Part shown: positions 34,721 to 44,640 of the stretch, one piece after another
Numbering within the stretch: position 1 is the first letter of the stretch
Layout: the number at the start of each line of letters is the position of its first letter
Translations under genes and position numbers: made by a program
The notes under the pieces: generated by a model
Seen by the model: only the letters and a program-made list of their open reading frames with translations
Database searches by the model: none
Told to the model about the DNA's origin: nothing
NCBI GenBank assembly: GCA_964590645.1
Contig: CAZPYJ010000014.1
Location: forward strand, 35,325-99,324
DNA length: 64,000 nucleotides
Direction: 5' to 3'
From: JAGNHN01 sp964590645
GTDB taxonomy: Bacteria; Bacteroidota; Bacteroidia; Bacteroidales; JAGNHN01

Positions 34721-36262
34721 ATGCCCATCCTAGGATCGATCATAAAGCGGGCCATAGAGCTGAAAGGCCGAAGCCTTCGTGAAGAAAGGAGCATAAGTGA
34801 CCCTCTTTTGGCTCAGGAGAAGGTACTGCGCAAACTTCTGATGAAAGCGCGCGACACTGCCATCGGGGAGTTTTACCAGTTTGATGAGATCTTGCAGCAG
34901 AAGGATGTCATTCGGGCCTTCCAGGAAGGGATGCCGGTGCACGATTACAACTCCATCTTCCGGAAATGGTGGTATCGAACCCTGAATGGCGAACCCTTCG
35001 TCTCCTGGCCCGGCCGCACCCGATATTTTGCTTTAAGTTCAGGCACCTCAGAGGCCTCCAGTAAATACATCCCGGTTACGAGCGATATGTTGCGCTCTAT
35101 CAAAAGGGTAAGTATCCGCCAGATTTTTTCGCTGGCGCGTTACCGTTTTCCCAGGGACTTTTTTGAGAAAGGGATTTTGATGCTGGGGGGAAGCACCCAT
35201 CTGCAATACAATGGAACCTTCTACGAAGGTGATTTATCTGGGATTACGGCAGGCAATATTCCTTTCTGGTTTCAGCATTTTTATAAGCCCGGCAAACGCA
35301 TCTCCAAGGAGCGCGACTGGAATACAAAACTGGATGAAATTGTTCGCAAGGCTCCCGACTGGGACATTGGTGTGATCGTGGGGGTTCCGGCCTGGTTGCA
35401 GATTTTGCTGGAGCGCATCATCGAACGATATGGATTGAATCATATTCACGAAATATGGCCCAATCTATCCATCTACGTGCACGGCGGGGTCTCTTTTGGA
35501 CCTTATGAAAAAGGCTTCCGCAAGCTTTTGGGTAAGCCGATCACCTACATTGAAACCTATCTTGCCTCAGAAGGCTTCATTGCATTCCAAAGCCGGCCCG
35601 ATACCCAGTCGATGCAAATGGTGGTGGACAATGGGCTTTTCTTTGAGTTTGTGCCATTTAACGACCGCAATTTTGATGCGAACGGAGAAATGGTGAACGA
35701 ACCGGAAACCCTGACGATAGGGCAGGTGGAAGAAGGAAAGGAATACGCCTTGCTGCTCAGTACCTGTGCAGGTGCCTGGCGCTATCTGATCGGCGACACC
35801 ATCAAATTCACCGATCTCACCCGCAACGAGATTATCATCACAGGCCGCACCAAGCATTTTCTGAGTATTTGCGGAGAACACCTTTCGCAGGAGAATATGA
35901 ACCGGGCCATCGAGCTGGTGGAAAGCGATCTGAATGTTGGCATCAGAGAGTTTACAGTGGCTGGGGTGGAATATGGCTCGATGTTCGCGCATCAATGGTA
36001 CCTGGGTACGGATGCTGAAATTGATCCGGAGTTGGTCAGGCAGGCCATTGATGGTCACCTGAAAGTATTGAATGATGATTACCGGGTGGAACGCATTGCG
36101 GCCATCAAGGATGTGATTGTGCATATCCTTCCTTCCCAGGTTTTTTATGATTGGATGAAGATGAAGGGGAAAGAAGGCGGACAGCATAAATTTCCACGGG
36201 TCCTCAAAGGCGAGAATCTACGCAGCTGGGAGGCCTTTTTGTTTGATAAAGGATTGATGTAA
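34721..36262 (+). CDS. GH3 auxin-responsive-promoter family protein (acyl-adenylate/amide synthetase fold)
   Basis: A 513-residue member of the GH3 family. Plant relatives attach amino acids to hormones through an acyl-adenylate; bacterial members are uncharacterised. The ATP-binding motif appears as FALSSGTSEASSKYIPVT near residue 105, followed by TYLASEGFIAF (motif 2 region) and WRYLIGDTIKFTD, the (Y)xxGD loop. C-terminal LSICGEHLSQENMNRAI is also typical. Start: ATG at 34721; a TTG six bases upstream is less likely. It is 6 bases before the LysE gene and probably co-transcribed with it. Confidence 0.9.
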   Translation: MPILGSIIKRAIELKGRSLREERSISDPLLAQEKVLRKLLMKARDTAIGEFYQFDEILQQKDVIRAFQEGMPVHDYNSIFRKWWYRTLNGEPFVSWPGRTRYFALSSGTSEASSKYIPVTSDMLRSIKRVSIRQIFSLARYRFPRDFFEKGILMLGGSTHLQYNGTFYEGDLSGITAGNIPFWFQHFYKPGKRISKERDWNTKLDEIVRKAPDWDIGVIVGVPAWLQILLERIIERYGLNHIHEIWPNLSIYVHGGVSFGPYEKGFRKLLGKPITYIETYLASEGFIAFQSRPDTQSMQMVVDNGLFFEFVPFNDRNFDANGEMVNEPETLTIGQVEEGKEYALLLSTCAGAWRYLIGDTIKFTDLTRNEIIITGRTKHFLSICGEHLSQENMNRAIELVESDLNVGIREFTVAGVEYGSMFAHQWYLGTDAEIDPELVRQAIDGHLKVLNDDYRVERIAAIKDVIVHILPSQVFYDWMKMKGKEGGQHKFPRVLKGENLRSWEAFLFDKGLM

Positions 36263-36268
36263 AGAAGA

Positions 36269-36892
36269 ATGGCTCCGCTACTGGAAGGTGTTCTGCTTGG
36301 ATTGACCCTGGCGATAATGCTGGGGCCGGCTTTCTTTACCTTGTTGCAAACAGCCATACACCGGGGTTTCCGTTCCGGAGCAATCCTGGCCGCAGGAATT
36401 TTCCTGAGCGACCTTAGCCTGGTACTCCTGGCTCGGTATGGGGCCTCCAGGATCATCGGAGATGAATCCAACTACCTCTATTTTGGTATCATCGGAGGGA
36501 TCATCCTGGTCGCTTTCGGAGTCTATACTTTTACCCGCAAAGTGGTTCCGGCAGCGGAGGAAGGGGAGCCCGACATATTCCTGCCCTCCCCCTTTACTTA
36601 TCTGGTTAAGGGCTATGTCCTGAATATTACCAACCCATTTCTTTGGCTGTTCTGGCTCTCAGTGGTAGTTTCGGTTTCTTCTAACTACGGGGTGAATACC
36701 ACCCAGCTATGGGTCTTTTTCTCCGGCTTGCTGGGGACCGTTCTTGTGACCGACCTTCTCAAGTCTTTTGCCGCCGGCCTGATCAAGGGTTTTCTCACTC
36801 ACCGCATACTCACCATTGTCAACCGGGTGGTAGGCATCTTTCTGATGCTCTTTGGCTTATTGCTGATGATCCGGGTTGGCTATTTCTGGTAG
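36269..36892 (+). CDS. LysE/RhtB-family amino-acid exporter
   Basis: A 207-residue inner-membrane protein with about six hydrophobic helices. The N-terminal LLLGLTLAIMLGPAFFTLLQ-like segment with its GPA motif and the later NPFLWLFWLSVV are standard for LysE/RhtB translocators, which export amino acids or related metabolites. A polar loop (about 90-105, VVPAAEEGEPD) separates the two halves. The gene begins 6 bases after the GH3 gene and ends 3 bases before the stop of the convergent macroglobulin gene, so the two transcripts must overlap or end very close together. Substrate unknown. Confidence 0.88.
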   Translation: MAPLLEGVLLGLTLAIMLGPAFFTLLQTAIHRGFRSGAILAAGIFLSDLSLVLLARYGASRIIGDESNYLYFGIIGGIILVAFGVYTFTRKVVPAAEEGEPDIFLPSPFTYLVKGYVLNITNPFLWLFWLSVVVSVSSNYGVNTTQLWVFFSGLLGTVLVTDLLKSFAAGLIKGFLTHRILTIVNRVVGIFLMLFGLLLMIRVGYFW

Positions 36893-36895
36893 GAG

Positions 36896-39800
36896 TTATT
36901 CTTTGGTCGTTTCCAGGAAAACCCCTTGGGTATGTGCCCGGTACTCTGGCGCATACAAACATTGTATGCTCGCCGGACCAGCACTGAAGCAGCCCTCCTG
37001 ATTCACAAAAACATCATACTCCAACACCCTTTTTCCCGCAGGAAGAAATGCAAAGAAGAAATGCATTGCAGCATCGCGGATGCTTTGATAATATCCCAGG
37101 CCGCCACCATATCGGTAAGACGATACCTTGTCGGCAGGCTCGAAAGCCGCCGGCCGTGGATCTTTGAGGTGCACAAACTCCAGTTCGCGGCTGTTTTCTA
37201 TTTCCAGCCTCACCCTTATCTTTTCCCCGGAAATCAGTGGATGAAGCGTATCGACCGGAAGCAGGGTCTCTACGCCCTTGTCTTCGTGGATACGGTAATA
37301 AGTCCGTCTCAAATCCAGGCCTTCTGAAGCCGCCCTCACTTCTTTCTGTTCGCTGAAGTACTGATAATAAACCGCACCCCAGGAAGGACGGTCGGCAGTG
37401 GATTGTACATTGACGATCCCCATATCGGGTTTGATCTCCTCCGCTTTCCAGGTCTTACGGAAGTACCCGCTTCCGGCTTCTGTCTGCAGGCTTTGATCAC
37501 TCCCCGGGAGATTATGCGTACCAATGGTGATGCTCACTCCGGCAGGACCTTCGAGCCAGCTGCTGCCATACCCGAGCATTGCCTGGCAGGCCATTGCGGT
37601 GGCCACACTGCCCTCCCAGTATGCTAGCTGCTTGCGCCGAAGGAGCCAGGAGCGCATCGCATCGATTTCCTGTAGCGCTGCGCCACTTGCTGCAAAGAAC
37701 TGTATCATCCGGGCCATAGACGCTTCAGGATGGGAATCCCAGGAATAGCCTCCCTTGAGGTCGCGCCAGTACATAGACCCATCCTGGTCGCGCAAAGCCC
37801 TGTCGCGGAAAGACAGAAGAATGGAATCCACCATCATCTCATCCGATGCGTAGAGCGCAAGCCGTCCAAGCTGCCCCTGCACCTGCAAGGAATAGGTTGT
37901 CCACGCCCTCATCGCACGGGAGTAGTAAAACTGCCAGGTTTCTTTGTCCTGCGGACTGATATCCATTTCTTCCAGCCAGGGCCGGATGGCAAAAAGGAGG
38001 AAGACATCCCTGGAGGAAGGGACAAATTGTTTCAGATAGTCCTTGTTCCAACGGGCCATCTCTGTTTTGTCGCGGGTCAGTTCCGACAACAGCCATTCGC
38101 TGGCACGTATGATGCTATGTACCTGCTCCTGACTCATTTCCAGGGCCTTGTTTTCATAAAGAAAACTCATTCCGCTTAAGATATCTGCGGTAATGTGCCG
38201 GCTCAGTGGCATTCCGGGATGCCAGGGCCAGCCACCCGCAGCAGATTGCAGCTTTTGCAGTTCCTGCCACTCGTAAGCCAGTCGGCTGGAAAGCTGATCT
38301 TGCTGAAAATAATTCCCCAGGCGGGATTTCGACTCCCGCTCTTCTCCGGCATCGCGCACCCAGGGAGTCTCGTTCAATACGATGGATTTGAGATCCTCAT
38401 TCTTTTCCAAAGCCGACCAAAGGGCCTGCGGCTGATATTGTTGCCAGATTCGAAAGACCGATTCGATGGATGGATTGTTTGATACGATGCTTAATCCCAG
38501 GCTATTGGCAAAAAAGCGATGGAAGATGGCGGAAGCTGCCCTGCTGTCTTCCTCCATAAGGTAGGGCAGGGCCTGCACCACATTCCATACCGGATTGGCG
38601 GTATATTCCACACTCAGTTGCCAGGGGTCGTGCAGCGTATCATTCCCTTCCTCCCACTGAGGAAGGCGGATGGTTTTGTTTCCGCTTCCCGGAAGGAAAA
38701 CCGAATGTGTCTCTGTGACCAGGGTGCGCGAGGGCAATACCGGCAGAAGGTGTACCTCACCGTCGCCCACTTTGCCATCTGTAGCACTGATACTCACGTC
38801 AAGCACGGGGGGACAATTGGCCGGAATCTTTACCCGCCAGGCCAGGGCAGCACTTTCTCCCGTTTTTAAGGTAAATGTTTCATTTTGAACAACAATGCTT
38901 ATCTGATCCCCTAAGTCTTCCCCTGTAATGGCATTCTTAATTACAAGTTTTCCCTGCCCGCTGATCTCTTCTGTGGCCATACTGCTGACGCGGGCACGCA
39001 GGACGATCTCGTCGCCCTGGTACAGCAGTCGCGGCAGGTTGGGGATCACCATCAGTTTACGGGAGGTAATGACTTGTTCCACGAATGATTTTATTCGCAG
39101 GTCTTTTGTATGCGCCAGGCCCATCAGGTTCCAGCGTGTGAGTGCTTCGGGAGCCTTAAAGTGAATCAGGAAACCACCCTCGGGATCGGCTTGGAGGCGG
39201 GGGAAGAAAAAAGCGGTTTCAGCCAGATCGCGGCGGAGAAAAATATCCTCACTTGTTTCCGGAGTCATTTCTTCAGCTTGCGGCATCGCTCCTTCGCCCG
39301 CATCATCCGCTGCCATCCCCGGAACGGCATTGTCGGGAGCCTCTCTGGATTTCATTGAGGCGGTTTCTGAAAGTGCGCCATCTGCCATTGCGTAACGGTA
39401 TAGCTGTCTGCCGCCCCAGTAAAAGTCGAGGCCCTGCCAGTTGATCTGGTCGAAATTCCTGATCCTGGCGGGAATCCTATCTGTGTAGGGGATATAGATG
39501 CTGGCATTCTGCAGCCCGAATCCACTGTGGCCAGACCAGGAATATGATCGTACAACAGGATATGCCAGCGAGAAATGCCAATGATGCGGTCTTACCACAT
39601 CGAGGCTGGCATCGTACATTCCGAGCAGGAGCTCAGGCAGTACCTTGCTATCATCGTCACCCTTGAAATGCAGGGCCCATTCCACGGCTTCTCCCGCATC
39701 CAGTTCACGGCGGAAGCGGGTCAATCCAAGCTCCATAGAAATCCCTATACGCGGGACGGCTACCTGATGGCTTTCCTTCAGCACCCGGTTGGCGTGCACC

Positions 39801-42800
39801 CCCTGGATATGGATGAATAAGCCGCCTTCATCGGAGACCTCTACCGGAATCTTCATTACTTTTTTAGCACCATCCAGTGTAACCCAGCTCCTTTGCTTCA
39901 GTCCGTCGGCATTGCTCACTTCCACCATCACACGGAGAGATTTGGCTCCGGATGCGAGCACCAGCTCCAGGCTTTCCCCGGGCAGGGCAGTTTGGGTATT
40001 CAGGTGGGTCCACAGATGGGCATTAAAAGGATCCGGGCCGTCTGCTGCATCGAAAAGGCAGATTATTTGCTCCTTGAGGATAAGATTGCCATAGCGGTCT
40101 CTGGCTGAAAAGCGCAAGAGATATTTCCCTTCTGCAAGGTAAGTGAAGGTGTTCAGGTTCATCAGGCTGTCTGTTCCCGTTTCATAGGTATAGCTGCGCA
40201 GCGCTTCTCCCGAGACTTCCGGCAGGGATTGATCCGGGCCGTAATGATCGAGGGGAAAGAGCTTTCGATGCGCAATCTCATCCAGGGCATACTGGTCGGG
40301 GACGGCCCAGGGCCTGCTGCGCAACATCCTTTCCGGTTTTTCAAGCGGGAAGATTTCCAGGGAAACCTGCGCTGCAAGGCTTTTCCCATTGGCATTGCGG
40401 GTAAACAGGGCATAAGAGTGCCCGGCGTTCTTTGGAATGTTTTCAGGGATATCTGTGTGAATATCAAAAGCACTGCTTCCTACCCTGAGGGTCGTCGATC
40501 CTTCCTGCACCTCTCCGCTGATATCTGCAATGGAGGCATTCACCCTGAAATGAAAGACCGGATTCCCTTTCATTGGGATTTCATTGGATGAAAGTGCCTG
40601 GAAAGAAATGAGAAACCTGCCATCTTCATCTGTGCTTGTCTCTCCGGTCAGGATCACCTCACCCTGGAGGTAGGGTGGGAAATAGCTTGAACCCAAGCGA
40701 TAAGGGAATGGGAAGAATACGGTGCGGGTCAGGGTATAATGTACCCTGGCTTTACTGATGGCATTCCCTGCGTAGGCCCGGGCCGATCCCAGCACAATCA
40801 CGGTGTCCCCCAGAAGGTATTCCCCTTCCGGCTTGTCCAGCTTCACCTCAAAACGGGGGCGTTTATACTCTTCCACCTGAAAGCTTTGACTGCCGTGACG
40901 GCTGAAAATCCGGAAATGGCCGGTGAGTCCGGAGGGAGGCAATGGGAAACTGCCTTCTACAGAGCCATAATCATTGGTAAGCAGATCAAGAGTGGCAATG
41001 CTTTTCCCATTGGCATCGGAGAGGCTGATGCTCAGTTTTTCATTTGGGATCACTTCACAATCTGAGGCAAGACGGGCATAGTGAATGCCTTTGAAATAAA
41101 CCATCTGGCCGGGGCGATAGACTGCCCGGTCAGTGAAAAAGCGCGTATGAAGCTGTTTCCTTTCCTGTTTTACTGCCTTTGTTCCTAGATAGAAGTGCTC
41201 ATCGGAAACATAATAATCGTCCTGATGCTGAAAGGTCAGAAAGATTTGTCCTGTTTCCTGTCCTTCTTCCAGGGCTTGCAGTCGTGCCAGCCCGTCCTGG
41301 TCTGTGACGACCACTTCCCCTGGTTTTTCCCGATAGCTGCGGCTGCGGTAGTCATAGATGCGATGGTAAACAGATACAATCGTGTTATCCAGGGGTTTAC
41401 CAGTACTTCTTGCGCTTACATACAGCAGCAACTCACCCCTTTCCTCTTTTCGGTAGGAGAAAGATATATCGCTGATCCACAATGTCGTAATGAATTCTGC
41501 CTTGGTCGTATCTTCAATATGTTTTGCGCTCCCATTTCCTGTGAGCACATAGAATCCTTTCGGAAGTCCGCTCACCGGCACTTCTGTCCGATGCACCTGG
41601 TAGTCACCCTGGTCGGATACACGCCAAACGTCCTTCTTTTTAGAAACTCTATCCTTATACATATTAATCAGGACTTCCGGTCGCTGCTGGAAGGCATTCT
41701 TGCGATAGTGGGTGAAGTTTTCCGAAATGATGCGGAACTCTACCTGACTGAGATTTTTCCATTGCAGCAGAACGGGAAAGGCTTCTTCCGGGGGGATGGC
41801 TCCAGGGTGTTCCAGGCTGAGGGCAGGACTGCGGAGTTCAGTGCGGAGTTGTTTACAGCGAGGGATGAGGTAAGTTTCCGGGTATTTGTGTATTGCCTCT
41901 TCAAGAATACGCAAAGCGCTTCGGATGTCATATCGATATGTCGTATCAGAGGGAGGGCGGAATTGATGGCCGGTTCTGACAAGATCTTCCGCCAGGCGCA
42001 GGCTGATATCCACATATCCCGGGTGCCCGGTATGGGCACTGCGTAAAAGCTGAAGCGCTCTGCGGTACAGGCTGTCTCCCTTTTCTGTTGAGAGCAGAGT
42101 CCTGACCAGATTGAGTCTTTCCAGGTCGTTGTATATCAGTGGGTAAAGGTCTTCTCCTCTGGAGTGGCTGCGCAGCAGTTTCTGATATATGATCAGTGCC
42201 TGATGTGCCGGCCCCTGTTCCGGATCAATATCCAGGGCGCTGAAGCTGCGGGCATCATAGAGCAGGTTTTGGGTATCGTGGAAATGTCTCTTCTCTGCAG
42301 GGAAGGCCAATGCGGCTTCTGATGAGCGCAGAAAGTCAAGGGCGCGATAGGACAGCAGATCAGCCAGGTATGGTCTCAGTTGGGCAGAGCCTTCGGCTGT
42401 ATCCAAAATCAGGGAAAAATCCCGGACAGGGGTTTGCATCAGCAAATCCCATTCCTGGAGGCTGGTCAGGTAGGCTGAGGCGATGGAGAGAGCAAATCTT
42501 CTGGCATCCCAGAAGGCCATATCCTTCCCGGATTCCTGAAGGGCAGTACGTTCAGAAATAAGATGAAAATGCTGTCGGAAGTAGCGCCACATCAGTTCTG
42601 CCCTGAGGGAGGTCAGCAGGGCACTCCGTAGGCCTTCTGCTTCCTTCAGGAGAGTATCGAGTTGCTGAATATAAGTCAGATAGACCTCTTCTTTAAATCC
42701 TGAGGCAAGTTTAATCTTGTATATGAAAGCCTTCACTTCCTGACTCAGGTCTCCCCTTTCCCTGGCAGTATTGAGTACAGAATCGGCATATTGCAAAGCA

Positions 42801-42919
42801 GCAGCCGGGCGGGCGGCTTGTTCGAGGGCTTCTGCCTGTTTCCACCAGGATGCGTATGGGTTTTGTTGGGCTTGCAGCAAGCAGGGAATGAACATCAAGA
42901 AGAGAGGCAGGTATCGCAT
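36896..42919 (-). CDS. Giant alpha-2-macroglobulin family protein without a thioester
   Basis: A 2007-residue exported protein. The signal peptide starts at the ATG at 42917-42919 (MRYLPLFLMFIPCLLQAQ); eight upstream codons are dispensable. Residues about 25-380 are helical repeats. MG domains follow, including MG2 near 625-720 (FFTDRAVYRPGQMVYFKGIHY). The A2M core near 1230-1300 shows FLRRDLAETAFFFPRL and ALTRWNLMGLAHTKD. The alpha-barrel (thioester) domain runs about 1440-1800. At the place of the CxEQ thioester it reads LPYLMEEDSRAASAIFHRF, so the reactive bond is absent. The protein is probably periplasmic or surface-linked and may trap or shield against proteases without covalent binding. 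GATATTTG at 42961-42968 (minus strand) is one mismatch from a -7 box. Confidence 0.9.
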   Translation of the reverse strand: MRYLPLFLMFIPCLLQAQQNPYASWWKQAEALEQAARPAAALQYADSVLNTARERGDLSQEVKAFIYKIKLASGFKEEVYLTYIQQLDTLLKEAEGLRSALLTSLRAELMWRYFRQHFHLISERTALQESGKDMAFWDARRFALSIASAYLTSLQEWDLLMQTPVRDFSLILDTAEGSAQLRPYLADLLSYRALDFLRSSEAALAFPAEKRHFHDTQNLLYDARSFSALDIDPEQGPAHQALIIYQKLLRSHSRGEDLYPLIYNDLERLNLVRTLLSTEKGDSLYRRALQLLRSAHTGHPGYVDISLRLAEDLVRTGHQFRPPSDTTYRYDIRSALRILEEAIHKYPETYLIPRCKQLRTELRSPALSLEHPGAIPPEEAFPVLLQWKNLSQVEFRIISENFTHYRKNAFQQRPEVLINMYKDRVSKKKDVWRVSDQGDYQVHRTEVPVSGLPKGFYVLTGNGSAKHIEDTTKAEFITTLWISDISFSYRKEERGELLLYVSARSTGKPLDNTIVSVYHRIYDYRSRSYREKPGEVVVTDQDGLARLQALEEGQETGQIFLTFQHQDDYYVSDEHFYLGTKAVKQERKQLHTRFFTDRAVYRPGQMVYFKGIHYARLASDCEVIPNEKLSISLSDANGKSIATLDLLTNDYGSVEGSFPLPPSGLTGHFRIFSRHGSQSFQVEEYKRPRFEVKLDKPEGEYLLGDTVIVLGSARAYAGNAISKARVHYTLTRTVFFPFPYRLGSSYFPPYLQGEVILTGETSTDEDGRFLISFQALSSNEIPMKGNPVFHFRVNASIADISGEVQEGSTTLRVGSSAFDIHTDIPENIPKNAGHSYALFTRNANGKSLAAQVSLEIFPLEKPERMLRSRPWAVPDQYALDEIAHRKLFPLDHYGPDQSLPEVSGEALRSYTYETGTDSLMNLNTFTYLAEGKYLLRFSARDRYGNLILKEQIICLFDAADGPDPFNAHLWTHLNTQTALPGESLELVLASGAKSLRVMVEVSNADGLKQRSWVTLDGAKKVMKIPVEVSDEGGLFIHIQGVHANRVLKESHQVAVPRIGISMELGLTRFRRELDAGEAVEWALHFKGDDDSKVLPELLLGMYDASLDVVRPHHWHFSLAYPVVRSYSWSGHSGFGLQNASIYIPYTDRIPARIRNFDQINWQGLDFYWGGRQLYRYAMADGALSETASMKSREAPDNAVPGMAADDAGEGAMPQAEEMTPETSEDIFLRRDLAETAFFFPRLQADPEGGFLIHFKAPEALTRWNLMGLAHTKDLRIKSFVEQVITSRKLMVIPNLPRLLYQGDEIVLRARVSSMATEEISGQGKLVIKNAITGEDLGDQISIVVQNETFTLKTGESAALAWRVKIPANCPPVLDVSISATDGKVGDGEVHLLPVLPSRTLVTETHSVFLPGSGNKTIRLPQWEEGNDTLHDPWQLSVEYTANPVWNVVQALPYLMEEDSRAASAIFHRFFANSLGLSIVSNNPSIESVFRIWQQYQPQALWSALEKNEDLKSIVLNETPWVRDAGEERESKSRLGNYFQQDQLSSRLAYEWQELQKLQSAAGGWPWHPGMPLSRHITADILSGMSFLYENKALEMSQEQVHSIIRASEWLLSELTRDKTEMARWNKDYLKQFVPSSRDVFLLFAIRPWLEEMDISPQDKETWQFYYSRAMRAWTTYSLQVQGQLGRLALYASDEMMVDSILLSFRDRALRDQDGSMYWRDLKGGYSWDSHPEASMARMIQFFAASGAALQEIDAMRSWLLRRKQLAYWEGSVATAMACQAMLGYGSSWLEGPAGVSITIGTHNLPGSDQSLQTEAGSGYFRKTWKAEEIKPDMGIVNVQSTADRPSWGAVYYQYFSEQKEVRAASEGLDLRRTYYRIHEDKGVETLLPVDTLHPLISGEKIRVRLEIENSRELEFVHLKDPRPAAFEPADKVSSYRYGGGLGYYQSIRDAAMHFFFAFLPAGKRVLEYDVFVNQEGCFSAGPASIQCLYAPEYRAHTQGVFLETTKE

Positions 42920-42994
42920 AGGATAAAAGGATAAAGAAAGCATAGCTTGTGAGTGAAAAGCAAATATCCCTTTTTAAGCAGGATATTGCAACAA

Positions 42995-43804
42995 TCAATT
43001 CTTCAGGATGAGGCCGGAAAGGAGGGGGTGTGCGAGCTTATCAACGCGGATCAGTTCCAGGCGTACCCGGCCCACCAATACCTCGGATTCGGCCAGCACC
43101 GGTATTTTATTCTCATCTGCAGTCACCCATAAAGTCATTGGATATTCTTCTTCAAAAACATTTCCCGTCATCACCCTGGGCCTGAATTTATAGCAGTCGA
43201 AAGTACCCATATCGATTTTCACTGTATCCCTTCCTTCAAACACGATATCGGAAGTATAGACTTCATCGTCAAAGATCAGATGGATGGGGAAGGTGGTGCC
43301 CGGCAGGGTGTTCTTAAAATCAAGATGACGGGCATAATAGATGGCCGAGATGATATCCTGGGTATTAGGCGGGATGGGAGTTAGCGCACGGGTACTCTTT
43401 ACCTGGCCTTTTTTGTGGTCGAAGAGATAGTCCTCGTCCTTGGCATAATTCCCTTCGCGGGTGCGGCGCATAAACTTCAGCGGTTGTTTTGTTTCGGGGT
43501 GCAGCCAGGTTTCAAAGCGATCGTGCACCTTGAAAAACCAGTTGAAGGCCCGGCGCGACTTGCCTTCCGCCTGGATATGATAGGTGTCGTAGCCGTTCAG
43601 GCGCACCGGCTTTTCATTCACCTTCAGGCTGGCATATCCGGCGGTCAGATTTCCGATCCAGGCGTGGTAATAGACTCTGAACTCCAGCACCTCTCCCGGT
43701 CGGTAGGGTTTTCCGTTCAGGGCATCAGCCCCGGACAAAAGGGTGGTGGAGAAAAGGCTCAGTATAGAAAGGCACAGGAATTTCATCGGATTCATTTTCC
43801 GCAT
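42995..43804 (-). CDS. DUF3108 domain secreted protein
   Basis: A protein of up to 269 residues with a signal peptide. Three in-frame ATGs lie at 43804, 43795 and 43786; the last puts the hydrophobic stretch (MKFLCLSILSLF) right at the start and may be the true one. The mature part opens with PYRPGEVLEFRVYYHAWIG, then GYASLKV, HIQAEGKS and VHDRFETWL, all characteristic of DUF3108. The family is periplasmic, of unknown function, with a lipocalin-like or LolA-like beta-barrel suspected. It lies 75 bases upstream of the macroglobulin gene on the same strand, so the two may share a transcript. Confidence 0.87.
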   Translation of the reverse strand: MRKMNPMKFLCLSILSLFSTTLLSGADALNGKPYRPGEVLEFRVYYHAWIGNLTAGYASLKVNEKPVRLNGYDTYHIQAEGKSRRAFNWFFKVHDRFETWLHPETKQPLKFMRRTREGNYAKDEDYLFDHKKGQVKSTRALTPIPPNTQDIISAIYYARHLDFKNTLPGTTFPIHLIFDDEVYTSDIVFEGRDTVKIDMGTFDCYKFRPRVMTGNVFEEEYPMTLWVTADENKIPVLAESEVLVGRVRLELIRVDKLAHPLLSGLILKN

Positions 43805-43823
43805 AAAAACAAAAAGCGTGCTA

Positions 43824-43831
43824 CAAAAGTA
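43824..43831 (-). promoter_or_regulatory. -7 element for the DUF3108 (and macroglobulin) transcript
   Basis: TACTTTTG on the minus strand, an exact TAnnTTTG match, 19 bases upstream of the first ATG. No clear -33 is seen. Confidence 0.5.
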
Positions 43832-43868
43832 TGGCCTTTACAGGATGCCGGCCTGGCGGCCGTTTGCG

Positions 43869-44615
43869 TTACTTCTTTTTGGCCTGGTTGGCCACCTTGT
43901 CCATCAATGCCTTCACCACCTCAGGATCTCCCAGGAAGAAATCCTTTTGCAATTGCATCTTTTCGTCGAACTCAAAAATGTAGGGGATGCCGGTGGGGAT
44001 ATTGAAAGCGATGATTTCTTCTTCCGACATATCCTTCAGATATTTCACAATTCCTCTAAGGCTGTTTCCGTGTGCAGAGATCAGGATTTCTCCGTGTTGT
44101 TGCAGGGCAGGTTGGAGTTCCGATTCCCAGTATGGAACGATGCGTTGAATGGTATGGCTGAGTGCCTCTGTATCAGGCACTTCATCGTGGGCCAGGTCTC
44201 GGTATTTCACATCCTGGCGGGCGCTGAGTGGATCGCCGGGATCGATAGGAGGCGGAGGCACATCAAAGCTGCGGCGCCAGAGCAGCACCTGATCGTCGCC
44301 GTATTTCTCCGCTGTTTCGGCCTTGTTCAGTCCCTGCAGCATTCCGTAATGCTTTTCATTCAGACGCCAGGTTTTGAACACCGGAATCCACATCCTGTCC
44401 ATTTCTTCCAGGGCCAGGTGCAGGGTTTTGATGGCCCGTTTCAGGTAAGAGGTGTAGGCCACCCTGGGATCGTAGCCTTCCTTTTTCAGCACCTTACCCG
44501 CTTCGCGGGCTTCTTCCATCCCCTTTTCTGATAGGTCCACATCCACCCAACCGGTAAAACGGTTGGCTTTGTTCCATTCACTTTCGCCGTGGCGTACAAG
44601 AATTAATCGGTACAT
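43869..44615 (-). CDS. gpmA: 2,3-bisphosphoglycerate-dependent phosphoglycerate mutase
   Basis: Glycolytic enzyme of 248 residues that interconverts 3- and 2-phosphoglycerate through a phosphohistidine. LILVRHGESEWNKANRFTGW carries the catalytic His and the R-H-G signature near residue 8. RRSFDVPPPP, LNEKHYGMLQGLNK and SAHGNSLRGIVKYL supply the second His and the substrate Arg/Asn residues. Length and C-terminal tail (QAKKK) are normal. The ATG at 44613-44615 is preferred over a TTG two codons upstream. It follows lgt by 25 bases on the same strand. Confidence 0.97.
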   Translation of the reverse strand: MYRLILVRHGESEWNKANRFTGWVDVDLSEKGMEEAREAGKVLKKEGYDPRVAYTSYLKRAIKTLHLALEEMDRMWIPVFKTWRLNEKHYGMLQGLNKAETAEKYGDDQVLLWRRSFDVPPPPIDPGDPLSARQDVKYRDLAHDEVPDTEALSHTIQRIVPYWESELQPALQQHGEILISAHGNSLRGIVKYLKDMSEEEIIAFNIPTGIPYIFEFDEKMQLQKDFFLGDPEVVKALMDKVANQAKKK

Positions 44616-44640
44616 AATCAATATTTTAAAAATAGAAGAG

